Assembly: GCA_949825065.1 (NCBI GenBank)
Contig: OX463844.1
Coordinates: 24,337,763-24,401,762, forward strand
Length of the DNA: 64,000 nt
Direction: 5' to 3'
From: Odontocerum albicorne
Lineage: Eukaryota; Arthropoda; Insecta; Trichoptera; Odontoceridae
The position numbers and the translations under genes are program-made. The stretch's first letter is position 1. Every line of letters starts with the position of its first letter. This document shows, piece by piece, positions 24,147-34,800 of the stretch. The notes beneath the pieces were generated by a model, which worked only from the letters and a program-made list of their open reading frames with translations, made no database searches and was not told the DNA's origin.

Positions 24147-24386
24147 ACGTTCTCTGCCAACAATTCATAAAATATAAAAAAAAAATCTTTGTTTTTAAGT
24201 TATATTTAATAAATTATGTAGAGATATGATTATTTAATTTACTTTGATGCATTTTTGTGGGAAATTATGAGGATTTTTATGTGTCAGTCACATGTGACTG
24301 ACAAAGCGCCAACGGGAAAAAATTAACGGAAAAAAATTGGAGTATTCCAGTGTCAGTCACCCGTGACTGACAAGGCGGTCAATGTG
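24147..24386. mobile_element. 240-bp TTAA MITE with 20-bp palindromes
   Basis: TTAA at 24143-24146 and 24387-24390 flank 240 bp. The ends, CACGTTCTCTGCC and (other strand) CACATTGACCGCC, are imperfect inverted repeats like those of piggyBac-type MITEs. Two related palindromes lie near the right side: GTCAGTCACATGTGACTGAC (24283-24302, perfect) and GTCAGTCACCCGTGACTGAC (24352-24371). No coding capacity. Confidence 0.7.
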
Positions 24387-24445
24387 TTAATGTAAGTAAA
24401 CTCTAAACACTTCATCTTCAGCTCTCTTATTATTAAATAAAAATT

Positions 24446-24545
24446 ATCAAAACCATTCAAATTCATTATACTTGAGGAGATAAACACTTGAAAAATCATC
24501 GTGCTTCTAGACTTTATATGATTTACAATTTGATAAAAAAAATTG
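24446..24545 (+). repeat. dispersed repeat, left arm of a 100-bp inverted pair
   Basis: These 100 bp recur in reverse orientation at 30926-31025 with only a few differences. The pair brackets the second piggyBac and the Helitron. Family unknown. Confidence 0.8.
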
Positions 24546-24666
24546 AAATATTTTGTTAATTATTTTACCACCATTTTTCCAAATTTATTTTTAAGTCTTA
24601 TTTTACTTTCTTACTAACCAAATCATAATTTTTTATTCAAGATAGATAATTAACAAAATATTTCAA
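24543..24666. repeat. 124-bp unit with perfect 20-bp inverted ends
   Basis: TTGAAATATTTTGTTAATTA at 24543-24562 and its exact reverse complement at 24647-24666 enclose 84 bp. It could be a very small MITE or a transcript hairpin. No clear target duplication. Confidence 0.6.
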
Positions 24667-24695
24667 GTTTCGAATAAATAGTTTTTATTAATTAA

Positions 24696-26872
24696 CCGTT
24701 TGAGTGCCAAAAAATTCATGCAGTTGCTTGTAAAATGCCACCAAAAAAACATTATTTTATATGAAACTATATATTTTTTTAAAACCCCATAAATTCTTTG
24801 AATTTTCAAGGATTTCGATGATTTTTTCGGTGTTTTATTAAAGAATATCGAAATATTTGAAATAAAACGCTTGTATAAATGAATACAGTATTTTATTCAG
24901 AAAAAAAGAAAGACAAAAATGAAAAACAAAAAATAATCAACAACTGTGCTTTCCTGCACACGCCGTGTGGACACCCTTCTTACAATACGCACAAATAGTC
25001 GTTGATCTACGCAGCCCAGCACCATCTTTATTACTACAGACCACACAGCGACGTAAATTCTTTCCTGGAAGCTTCTGCAGTTTGGATTTATGGAATGAAA
25101 TTGTTGAAGAAATTTCAGCCTTTTTTTTTGTAGGTACCCATTCCCTTTCAATCGATTCAATTCTTTTTGATGTGAACTCGTGTCTTGAAATTTTTTTGCC
25201 TTCATTTTTGATTGAATATATTATATATGCGTTTAAAACCATTCTTCCAAAAATGTTAAATGTTACCTTTTTCCAATATTTCATTGTTCTTCTTTCATCT
25301 AAATATACATACAACATTTTATCAGACTCATCTATTCCGCCCATGTATTTATTGTACTCATGAATCATCTGTGGTTTTTCTGTTTGCGTTTCGTATGAAC
25401 CCCTATATTTTTTCACTGTGACGTCACTCGTATTACTATTTGTAGAAATTAGGATGACCGGGTGTTTTTTGGTTTTTTTATCTCGATATGAACAGAGAAG
25501 AATGTCGTCACTTTTATAATAATTCGGTTTTCCAACTTGAGACACTTGTGCCTCACGTGGTATATATTTCCTGTTTCGACGGATGGTTCCTGTAATATAC
25601 ATCATTCTTTCCAATAAAGTCTTAGCCAGTTGAATGCTTGTAAAAAAATTGTCAACAAAAATATGATAACCTTTGTCCAGGTAGTTACCAATTTTTAACA
25701 GATTCATTACTACAACATGGCCAAGGCCAAATTTTTTTGTATCATCCTTGTCTTGCTCTAATTTTGCTCCTCGGTAACAAAAAAATGCCAAGCAATAATG
25801 GGTTATGGAGTCGCATGACATCCAAAACTTTATTCCCCATCTGTGGTGTTTTTTGTTGGGGAGATATTGTTTGATTTTTGAGTGGCAGTGAGTCCCTACC
25901 AATCAATAGAGAGCTGGCGATTAGGGATATAATGGCGTCGGAAAACTTCATTGGCATGGACAACTATCATATTGAATTTTGCACAGGGGTCGTAGTCTGG
26001 ATGATTGGATGGAGCCAAGGTGGAATTATCAGTTAGATGAAAAAATTTCAAAATTATCTGAAATCGATTTCTTGAGAACATTTGTTTGAACCATGGTATG
26101 CCCCTTGAATCTGTACTCCAGTAGGAAACAATTGACGGTCGTCGTGTAATACCCATTTCAAGTATGACCGCTATGAAAGCCTTCATTTCCAATACAGACA
26201 CCGGTTTCCAAGCCTTTGCACGTGATTTGTTTCGTAAAGATTCAGAAGAGTTTTCAAGAAATTGTTGGGCATATTTGTTGGTTTCATTTTTTATCATTGT
26301 TAACAGACTGACATTAAAAAATAAATTAAAATATGATATTGGTTTAGAATCACGCGGAGGACGATCCCGAAGTCCAGGCGTTTCGAAAAAATGAGAATTT
26401 TCGGTAGAAAAATTGATTCCGGGAGGTACATTTGAAAATGAGTAATTTCCGGTGTTACTCTCCATTTCTTGGTCACGATCCGAAGAATTACTGGAAATAC
26501 GCATCCTGCGGTTGGGAAACACAGGTATGACATCACTGACATCACTCTCATCAGAGCTACTCCTACTCGAACTTGAATTAGAGGAGTGGAAATCGTCGCT
26601 CCCGCTGTCAGACATTTCAGAGGACGCCCTCGACGTTATATTTTTTCAATTAACTAAAATAAAAAAAATAATAAATGAATCTGAAATTTAAACGGTTTAC
26701 TACGATCTTACAACTATTAAGATAATATTGGAATAATATTTACCAACGCCGCAGCACCACACCCGACATACGCGCGAATCAGAACACGACTGACGCAATC
26801 GACGGAAATCGACGATCGGCAATCTTCGTTAAAACACGAATCGACGAAAGTCGACGATTGGCAATCAAACGG
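24696..26872 (-). mobile_element. piggyBac element 2, TTAA-flanked
   Basis: TTAA at 24692-24695 and 26873-26876 flank 2,177 bp. The inverted repeats are CCGTTTGAGTGCCAA and CCGTTTGATTGCCAA (one difference). Near the right end the motif GTCGACGATTGGCAATC occurs twice in diverged form. The transposase is on the minus strand. Family differs from piggyBac 1: ends, palindromes and protein are all different. Confidence 0.9.
24937..26615 (-). pseudogene. piggyBac 2 transposase, one frameshift at the first catalytic Asp
   Basis: ATG at 26615 opens a frame with a Ser/Asp-rich N-terminus (MSDSGSDDFHSSNSSSS), then SYWSTDSRGIPWFKQMFSRN and YIPNRQLSIDW, where it hits a stop. A frame one step over continues at about 25900 with VGTHCHSKIKQYLPNKKHHR, IFVDNFFTSIQLAKTL (second Asp), KYMGGIDESDKM (third Asp) and a cysteine-rich end (RRCVVCSNK, CAYCKKGVH, CAGKHSC). 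A single small insertion or deletion right at the first catalytic Asp explains the break. Otherwise it is full length. Confidence 0.88.
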
Positions 26873-27308
26873 TTAATATTGTAAATGATTTATTAACTTA
26901 ATTTATGAGTATGTTTAGGTACAATTTTTTGCTGATCTTTATATATCTAGAACTGGACAGATACTTGAACCTTATCTAATTTTATGATAAAATTTGATTT
27001 TTGCAATTCTTATTTTGGACTAGCTGTACCCGGCCACGCGTTGCTGTGGCTCAGTCTGGTTAAATGGAAAAGAAAGAAAAGAGAAAGCACACGTTTCAAT
27101 TATGTTTAATTTCACAATGCTTGTGGGTATACAATATTTTTGATGTATTTCAGTCACTCTCAGTCTGTCGCGTTTATCGCCGTGCTCGCAAATGATCGCG
27201 TCACTCCAATAGGTCAATTCACGATATGATTTGAATTCAAATGAAAGATCGATTGCACTGAAAAAGAAGAAAGAAAGTTATAACAAAAACATATAAAATT
27301 GCGAAACA

Positions 27309-27506
27309 TTAAAAAAGGAACTGAATAATATTGGTAAGTTCGTAGACGTCTTTGTTCTTAGCGCCAACAATAGCTCTTTCACTCACCCAATCTTGATTCT
27401 TATAAGTGATTTGAATATAGGGAAATACTTTTTCAACCGATTCTTCTTTTGACATCACTAAATTGCATAAGTTATAGTCTTCCAACCTTAGTTCTATTAC
27501 TGTCAT
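27309..27506 (-). pseudogene. Helitron PIF1-like helicase fragment
   Basis: The minus-strand frame contains VEKVFPYIQITYKNQDWVSE and RAIVGAKNKDVYELTNII, which matches the helicase words VFPN-Q-NY-NH-WL-ERAILAPKN--V--IN seen in Helitron Rep/helicase proteins. Only about 60 residues are present, without Walker motifs, so this is a leftover of an autonomous element. It may begin as an exon, since no upstream frame continues it. Confidence 0.75.
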
Positions 27507-27638
27507 TTACAACTGCATCTCGCGAATGAACGTATTCTTCAGAGCAAAGCTTGGTCTGATTAAAACGGATGAATATCAAACGTTCTGTTTTCTATGACAG
27601 GTCACAAATTTGCCCCAATACAACCTTGTAACGACGTT

Positions 27639-28745
27639 CAGTGATTATAATTATTTTATCGGCTTTAATATAAGGCTCGATTCTAATAAATATCAAGTTA
27701 TTTAGGTAAATACATTACAAAAAACTAACAATAATGACAAATTAATACATCTTGTCACAAATCTCCATTTCTACATACGCTTGATGTGAGAATATCTCAA
27801 CTGATCGATCGTTTTGCAGCTGGACACGCATATTTGTAGTTAATTTCAACGTCTTTACGTGTCGCCACAAAGTAGAGTATTTCAGGCAACATATAAAATT
27901 GCGAAACATAAAAGTAACTTTTTAAATGTTAAGGAACACATAGCGATAATTGTAACTAATAAAATTTTAAGAAAAGACAAATAGATAATTGGAACTAATT
28001 AAAAAAAATCTCCATTTCTATATACGATTTGATAGATTTTGAAATATAAACATAGAGATAAAATTAAATTCTATATAAAAAAGATACTTTTGATATTCCT
28101 ACTGACCTATTTCAGTCTCTATCAGCCTGTCGCGTACATTATGTTGAGAATGAACCAGTTCTGAATCTACAGATCTCGATCCCCGTGCATCCTCAAGTCT
28201 GGATACACGTCGTTCTGCTGCTTCTTCGACATTTTGATGAACTAAAGCAGATCGATTGCACTGAAAAAGAAGAAAGAAATTTAAACACATAAAATTGTGA
28301 AACATTAAAAAATATAGACATTCAGTGATTATAATTATTTTATCGACTTTAATATAAGGCTCGATTCTAATAAATAGCAAGTTATTAAGGTAAATACATT
28401 ACAAAAAACTAACAATAATAACAAATCAATACATCTTGTTACAAATCTCCATTTCTACATACGGTTGATGTGAGAATATCTCAGCTGATCGATCGTTTTG
28501 CAGCTGGACACGCATATTTGTAGTTAATTTCAACGTCTTTACATGTAGCCACAAAGTAGAGTATTTCAGGCAACATATAAAATTGCGAAACATAAAAGTA
28601 ACTTATTAAATGTTAATCGAACACATAGCGATAATTGTAACTAATTAAATTTTAAGAAAAGACAAATAGATAATTTGAAATATTTAAAAAAAATCTCCAT
28701 TTCTACATACGATTTGATAGATTTTGAAATATAAACATCGAGATA
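27639..28745. repeat. direct duplication of about 420 bp inside the Helitron
   Basis: 27639-28060 is repeated at 28323-28745, about 685 bp downstream, with a few differences. Both copies contain the same block from CAGTGATTATAATTATTTTA to a shared GATTTGATAGATTTTGAAAT. A second repeated block (TCTCAAGTCTGGATACACGT and following) occurs at about 28189-28260 and 28757-28827. Confidence 0.88.
28107..28260 (-). pseudogene. exon-like module in the Helitron, present in up to three partial copies
   Basis: On the minus strand a pyrimidine-rich acceptor (TTCTTCTTTTTCAG at 28261) and a donor GTCAGT (28106) bound 154 nt, open in one frame: CNRSALVHQNVEEAAERRVS, RLEDARGSRSVDSELVHSQH, NVRDRLIETEIG. Similar acceptors followed by TGCAATCGATC occur at 27257 and 28827, and the first copy keeps a related end, KRDRLRVTEI. 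Arg/Glu-rich repeated segments of this type occur in the N-terminal part of some insect Helitron proteins; assignment is tentative. Confidence 0.45.
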
Positions 28746-30006
28746 ATCCCCGTGCATTCTCAAGTCTGGATACACGTCGTTCTGTTGCTTCTTCGATATT
28801 TTGATGAACTAAAGCAGATCGATTGCACTGAAAACGAAAAAAGAAAGTTAAAACATATAAAATTGTGAAACATTAAAAAAGGAACTGAGCAGTTTAAAAG
28901 TTTGTTTTCATTTTCATTTTTTTTTGCGATATTTCTACGGGTACTTCTTTCTAATGTACCACCAAATAATTTATTTATTTAATTATTGACATAAAAGTGT
29001 CTTTATATACAAATGAACATGTGACAGGTTATACAAGTACTTAAAATTATTGACAAATAATACAACTTTATCTTAAATTAACATGAGGATACAAAAAGCA
29101 GTAGTAATAATAAATTAAAGTCATTGTTTTAAAATTATTTAATAATTATATGTGTATTTTAGTTCAATATATGTTATGTATGTATAACACAGGAATAATG
29201 TTTCCAGTTTGAGTATATCTTTTCCCTGTATCTCGTTTAATTTTTCGGAATTTTTGGATGTATGTGTCACTATTCTTTTCTCTGTTGTTATCTATAAATA
29301 TAATTGTAAGTGCTTTATATTTTAAGCTTAAATTCAATTGTAAAATTGATTAGATATAAGTACTGATTATTCCACTAATGCAAATTTGAAAAAAGTTAGG
29401 TTAACTTTTGAAATATGAATCAATAATGAAAGTTTTTCATCAAATATAATTCTTAAGTCCATTATTTTTAAACTTAAACAACTTACCATAATCACAAGGT
29501 CAATTTTATGACAATATAACTATTTTTTATCAAGTTTTATTTTAACGTCGTAAAATACATCGCACTGACGCAAAAACATCGCACTCTTAATCGGTTCGTG
29601 TCTAGAATAAATATATTTACGAAAAAAAAAACATGTTTTATTTATAAAATTTATTATTTAATTTTTATTTATATAGATATATATATTTTTATTTATATAC
29701 ATTAAATTATAAAAAAAAATATTTATATATCCTAAATGATTGAATATTCAATAATAAATTCCGAAACGTCGAAAATGAAATCTGACAGCTGTCAAAGAAT
29801 TTACTTCCTTGTCAAAACACAAATTCGCAACGTATTTGTTTCTGATTTCAAATTGTTTTTATATACACCGATATATATATAAAAATAAAAATGAAAAAAC
29901 ATTTCTGTTGACGAATATCAACTTTAGTCAAAATTTCAAAGCGATCGGTAGAGAACTTCCGGAGATTAGCCATCTATAATATACGAACATTTACATTTTT
30001 ATTTAT

Positions 30007-30044
30007 ATAGATAGAAGATAGATAGATAGAAGATAGATAGATAC
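30007..30044. repeat. GATA microsatellite
   Basis: Runs of GATA with interspersed GAAGATA units directly at the 5' terminus of the Helitron. Confidence 0.85.
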
Positions 30045-32651
30045 TGGGAAAATAGCACTGGTGTTCTTTTATTTGATTACAAAAAGTTACATATAAATTA
30101 TGTCAAAAAAAAATAAAAGTATCGTATTTTAATCTTTTTTGGTTTGTTGCCAAACTGACTACAAATTTAAACTTATTTGTTTTTTTGACATCCTTATTAT
30201 AAGTTCTATGAACGTGTTCCATTTATGAAAATGAGAAACCATGAGAATGAAAATATTAAGTAACTTTTTTATATGAAAAAAATCTGTTTCAATTTATATG
30301 ACCACCTCCATAACCTGGTTGTTAGAGGGTCAGGTATTTCACATAAATATTTTTAACAACTTTCTGGTTGATTGGAAACAATTGTCATATGGCAAAAAGC
30401 TTCTCAGAATACAAAATGATAATTCACTATTTTTATTTATTTAATATTGTGTGTTTGGGAATGAAGAATTTAAATCTGAGATTTTTCGATGTAATCGTTT
30501 TTCTTGGTTATGAATAATAAGTTAACTATTCAAATTCTATGAAATATCATCTTTGATTTATAAAAAAAATTGTGAAGAAAAATATAGTACAGTGAAGTTT
30601 TAGCTAACTTTTTTTTGGTTTTGCTTCATCATAACCTCATAAACATTTTATGCTTTTGCATCTTAGAGAAGACATTTTGAATGTGAATTATTGTTGCTTT
30701 GATTTTTTGTAAGTTACTTAAAATAAAATAGGAATGTAATAAAATAAATATAAAATATTTTTCCTTAATATGATTTTTATTTGGGAATGAAAGTACTAAG
30801 TGTTCCAGTAATTTAAATAAAGTAGTTAAAAATATTACCCCCTGCTTTTAATAAACTTAAATATATTTTAATGAAAAAGCACATAACTTAATAAAATAGA
30901 AAAAAAAATACAAACTAATGTCTTCCAATTTTTTTTATCAAATTGTAAATCATATAAAGTCTAGAAGCACGATGATTTTTCAAGTTTTTATCTCCTCAAG
31001 TACAATGAATTTGAATGGTTTTGATCATTTTTATTTAATTAACAAATTCAGTTTCATCTAAAATTCTTTATAAAACCTTTATATTTTAAAATGTATTAAA
31101 AAGTAAACAAATATAAACCCCCTCTCCAAATCTCAAAAGTAAATTTCCAAAACGTTGCAACTTGCCCAATGAAAGAGTAAGGTGTCCAGGAGTGGACCAA
31201 GACTCCAAAGAGATATGAATCATAAGTTCAACTGTCTAATAATATCTCATTTCAAAAAGTTGCTTTCTTTCAATCTGAATGTGTACTCATATTTGCTGAA
31301 ATAGTTAATGAATATTATTGAATTCTATTTAGGACTGATTTCATACAAACATTAACAAATTCTACAAAAAATCAGAAGGTGGCAGGTCTGTGTTGCTGTA
31401 CGGAAACACTCAATGTATTTAAGAATGAAGAAGTACTAGTATCTTCCTGATTTATTTAACATTAGGTTACTGGGTTGAATCTATGACCAAATCACATTTT
31501 TTGTTGGATAAGAATATAAATACAACTTAATTTATAAACTTATATAATATGCTATCAATATCTTTGACTAGTATATTAGATGTGTTATTTAAATAATACC
31601 CTTTACAGTTATCATTTAACCAAAAGAATAACAGAAATTAAATAAAATCTCAAAGGAAAGAGAATGTCAATTGAGCTCAATACTAACACATGCATGCATG
31701 CGACACCAGAATCTCAATGCTACAGCAGTCTGCTCTTCTCAAATCTTCATTCAATTCAACCGTTGAATAATCATTATTTACCTGAGGTGCCTCTGCTGAC
31801 ATTTTTTGAGTGCTCTAAAATATGTTGTCTGTAGAAAACCCATGATTTGCATCCAGATATCAGAGATATGATTACAATTATAGACTGCCATTTGGTTTTC
31901 AATGCTAGATCAAACACTCACCCACAAAGATCCCAAAATGCCTGGGAAGCAGCGCTCAATGTATTCTGAATCTCATCATCTATGTGTGTATTGTCGTTCA
32001 AAAAAAATTACACCATCCATGGATGGTGAAGGAGTCCTCAGATATTTTTTTATTGATATGTTAATAATTCAGTTCAAGTCTATTATATAAATCATAACGC
32101 TATGCCATTTACAATTAGCTGTCCATTAACTGGTCAATTATGAGTTCACACCTTGTAGGTATGTATCATATTTATACAATGGAAATGTAACATGTCAAGT
32201 AGGACTATGCACTTTCTCTCTGTTGGGGGTTTAGTTTTCAATGTTACATATTTATTTGTTTTATATATTCGTTTGTAATTTTCAGTACCGGAAAGGATAT
32301 TTTTTCCATATGTTGAGTTCAGTGTTGTTAAAGCTACTTTAAAAAGTAGCACTGGTATACTCTTATGTAATTTTGAATCTAAAATTACACACTACTCAAG
32401 TATTCTAAATAAAAAAGTAGTATTGACGTTACCATACAACTACTCTTAGGCAAAGTGTGCTACTTTTACTGCTTTATTTAACATCTCTTGAGTTCAATTG
32501 ACTTTCATTTTAAAAATGAATTAATAATTTTAACTTTATTAACACCAACCAAGTAGTTTTACTTTTAAAATGAGATATAATTAGTTACATCGTTGATTTA
32601 AATACTTTCATATCTGTTTTGACTACTAACTGTGTTTGATTACTGACCAAG
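30045..32651. other. intron 3, last part; no gene found
   Basis: AT-rich intron with the right arm of the 100-bp inverted pair at 30926-31025. A 62-codon + frame at 31902-32090 has no recognisable motif. No exon found. Confidence 0.5.
30926..31025 (-). repeat. dispersed repeat, right arm of the 100-bp inverted pair
   Basis: Reverse complement of 24446-24545, with about three differences by eye. The arms are 6.4 kb apart and have no recognisable ends of a known superfamily. Confidence 0.8.
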
Positions 32652-32922
32652 ATGCCGCCGACAAACCAAACAAAGTTGGAAGGGGAGAAAGTGCAGTTCT
32701 CTTGCGAAGCCAAGGCCTTGCCGGGAAACGTGACGGTGAAGTGGTTCCACGAAGGGGCTCCCGTAAAAGAAGTGGCTTCCCTGGAGACCCGAGTGACCAT
32801 CAGAAGGGACGGCTCACTGGTAGTGAACCCTGTGGCTGCAGACGACAGTGGCCAGTATCTTTGTGAAGTATCCAATGGGATTGGAGAGCCACAGAGTGCA
32901 TCAGCATATTTGAATGTCGAAT
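32652..32922 (+). CDS. tutl: tutl exon 4: Ig3
   Basis: Acceptor CCAAG, donor GTAAGT, phase 0 in and phase 1 out. Encodes MPPTNQTKLEGEKVQFSCEA, VKWFHEG, a DGSLVVNPV strand and the closing motif DDSGQYLCEVSNGIGEPQSA. This is a complete I-set Ig domain, third in Turtle. It lies 12.75 kb downstream of exon 3, across the most transposon-loaded part of the first half of the gene. Residues about 234-324. Confidence 0.96.
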
Positions 32923-33639
32923 GTAAGTATTAAAATATGACTTTCTAGAAGATAAAATCAAGTGTGCTATACTCGAATATTTTTATCTTGTAACTATTGA
33001 AATCGGAATGGTTAATATCCGAGAATTGGAAGAAGCTTTTCTTCCACATAGAAATTTCAGTTTTCATTCCCGATGCTATGTAAAAATAGTCTGTCAAGTT
33101 TTTTTTAAGTAGGTCATTTAACATATTGATAGTCAGAAAACATTGCCACATCTACCGTATTGTTCACTATATAATAAGAAATACAATACGACTCGAACCA
33201 ATGGATGAAAATGAACTATCTCCTTAATCAAGTGGAGATCAATTCTCCCTGCCTAATTCTAATGAAATGTAACATGAAGATGTTGATTTACTGAATTGAA
33301 TATTTTGGTAGATGACTTGAAAACTATTTTTTTAGGTAAATGATAATGAAATGATGATTAAGTATTTGTCGCAGTTCAGTGATATTGGACCACCCCAAGG
33401 GCACCTTTAACTTTTCTCTGAAAGCCCCTACATTATACTATGTCTAGCTCCAGACAGGTTCATTCATTCAGCAACACAGAAAGCCGCATCAAAATTTTTT
33501 TTACTTACTTGCCCTGTTTAGCTCGATGAACTGGTTATTTGCCAAGTGGGTTTTTAAAGCTCCGCCTCGAAGTTGATATCAAAACAATGTTAAAGAACTT
33601 ACATAATGCTATTTTGTAATAAACAGCTTAAGTAAATCT

Positions 33640-34200
33640 ACTTATGTGATGAAAAAATGATCTTTTTCTACACCCTTTCAGGATTACAAGCACTGCATTC
33701 TATAATATATCCAAGAAAATTCATCTTGAGGAAAAGACTAGATAGATGGAAAGGTGGAGTATTGAAAGGGATTGTAAATTATCCAATGTAAGATTCATAG
33801 ATGACACAACCTTGACCACCAACAATGAAGAAATGGCAGATTTTCTTAATTCAGTAAAGATAGAAAGCCTGCTAATTGCAGGCCTTGCAATAAATAAAAA
33901 CACTTATTGTTGACTGATTCAATCAGTTGACAAGAAACACTTCTAATGTAACATAAGACTTTTTCTAGTGATTTTCAAGATAAAGTGTTGACACTGAATG
34001 TTTTGCATATCATGTATTACACAACACACCGATGTGTCCATTCTCAAAGACTTAAAGGTCAAAGAAAGGCTGTCTACAACATACAGGAAGAGAATATTGC
34101 CATGTTGCAAGAAGAGATGAATACAGTCAGGAAAAGCTGGCAGTGTTAGGAGGTTGCGGAGCAAGAGGATGGCCTTCAGCAAGGTAGACAGACCAAATCA
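33640..34200 (+). pseudogene. LINE reverse transcriptase remnant
   Basis: On the plus strand the text NVRFIDDTTLTTNNEEMADF followed by LNSVKIESLLIAGLAINKN matches the catalytic YADD/FADD block and the following helix of non-LTR reverse transcriptases (LR-ADDTTL-A-NEE-M--L-- and G L-IN--KT). The catalytic FADD has become FIDD. A preceding broken frame gives DRWKGGV, another known word of this group. Stops occur throughout. Confidence 0.65.
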
Positions 34201-34365
34201 ATCAGATCACTATATCTTCATTGAGTGCTGCATTCATCATGGTTCCCAACCAGGAGTGGAGGCCAATAATTAGTTCAGTTTTAGACCATCAGGAAACATG
34301 AGCAACACAGAAGCGCACTTAGATAAATACTAAAATTAATAATTTTCTTTCTTCTCATTTTCCAG

Positions 34366-34626
34366 ATCCAGCAAAAGTAACGTTCACCCCAACAGTGCAG
34401 TACCTTCCATTCAGGCTGGCTGGTGTAGTTCAGTGCTACATCAAGGCCAACCCCCCGCTGCAGTATGTGACATGGACCAAGGACAAGAAGCTCGTAGAAC
34501 CGTACCAGACCAAGGACATTGTCATCATGAACAATGGCTCGCTGCTCTTCACCAGGGTCAATCAGAACCATCAGGGACGGTACACCTGCACACCCTACAA
34601 TGCCCAGGGGACACAGGGTTCTTCAG
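34366..34626 (+). CDS. tutl: tutl exon 5: Ig4
   Basis: Acceptor with a strong pyrimidine tract ending TTTTCCAG; donor GTACAC, phase 1 on both sides. Encodes YPAKVTFTPTVQYLPFRLAG, the cysteine in VVQCYIKANP, WTKDKKLVEPYQ, NNGSLLFTRV, and YTCTPYNAQGTQGSSG with the second cysteine. These are near-verbatim Turtle Ig4 features. The GTACAC donor is weaker than the other donors of this gene. Residues about 324-411. Confidence 0.96.
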
Positions 34627-34800
34627 GTACACCACTAGAATTTTTTTTTTAATTGAAAAAAGTATCCAAATGCATCTAAAAATAAGTTGATGTTTTATAA
34701 TACTTTGTCATTGCAAACACAATTAAGCACATGCCATCTTCCAAGATGTCTGGAAAAGAAACATTTTATTAATAGTGTTATGAGTCATTTAATGGACTTA

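Larger units (their letters stand above)
27020..30011 (-). mobile_element. Helitron, about 3.0 kb, minus orientation
   Basis: Read on the minus strand it starts TCTATATAAATAAAAATGTA after an A (30012), and ends with a small hairpin (GCCAC/GTGGC) followed by GGGTACAGCTAG and a T (27019). TC at the 5' end, hairpin plus CTRR at the 3' end, and insertion between A and T are Helitron hallmarks. A fragment of PIF1-type helicase lies near the 3' end. Internally it has tandem units of about 420 bp. A second 5'-end-like sequence at 29661-29677 suggests a nested or partial copy. Confidence 0.8.
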
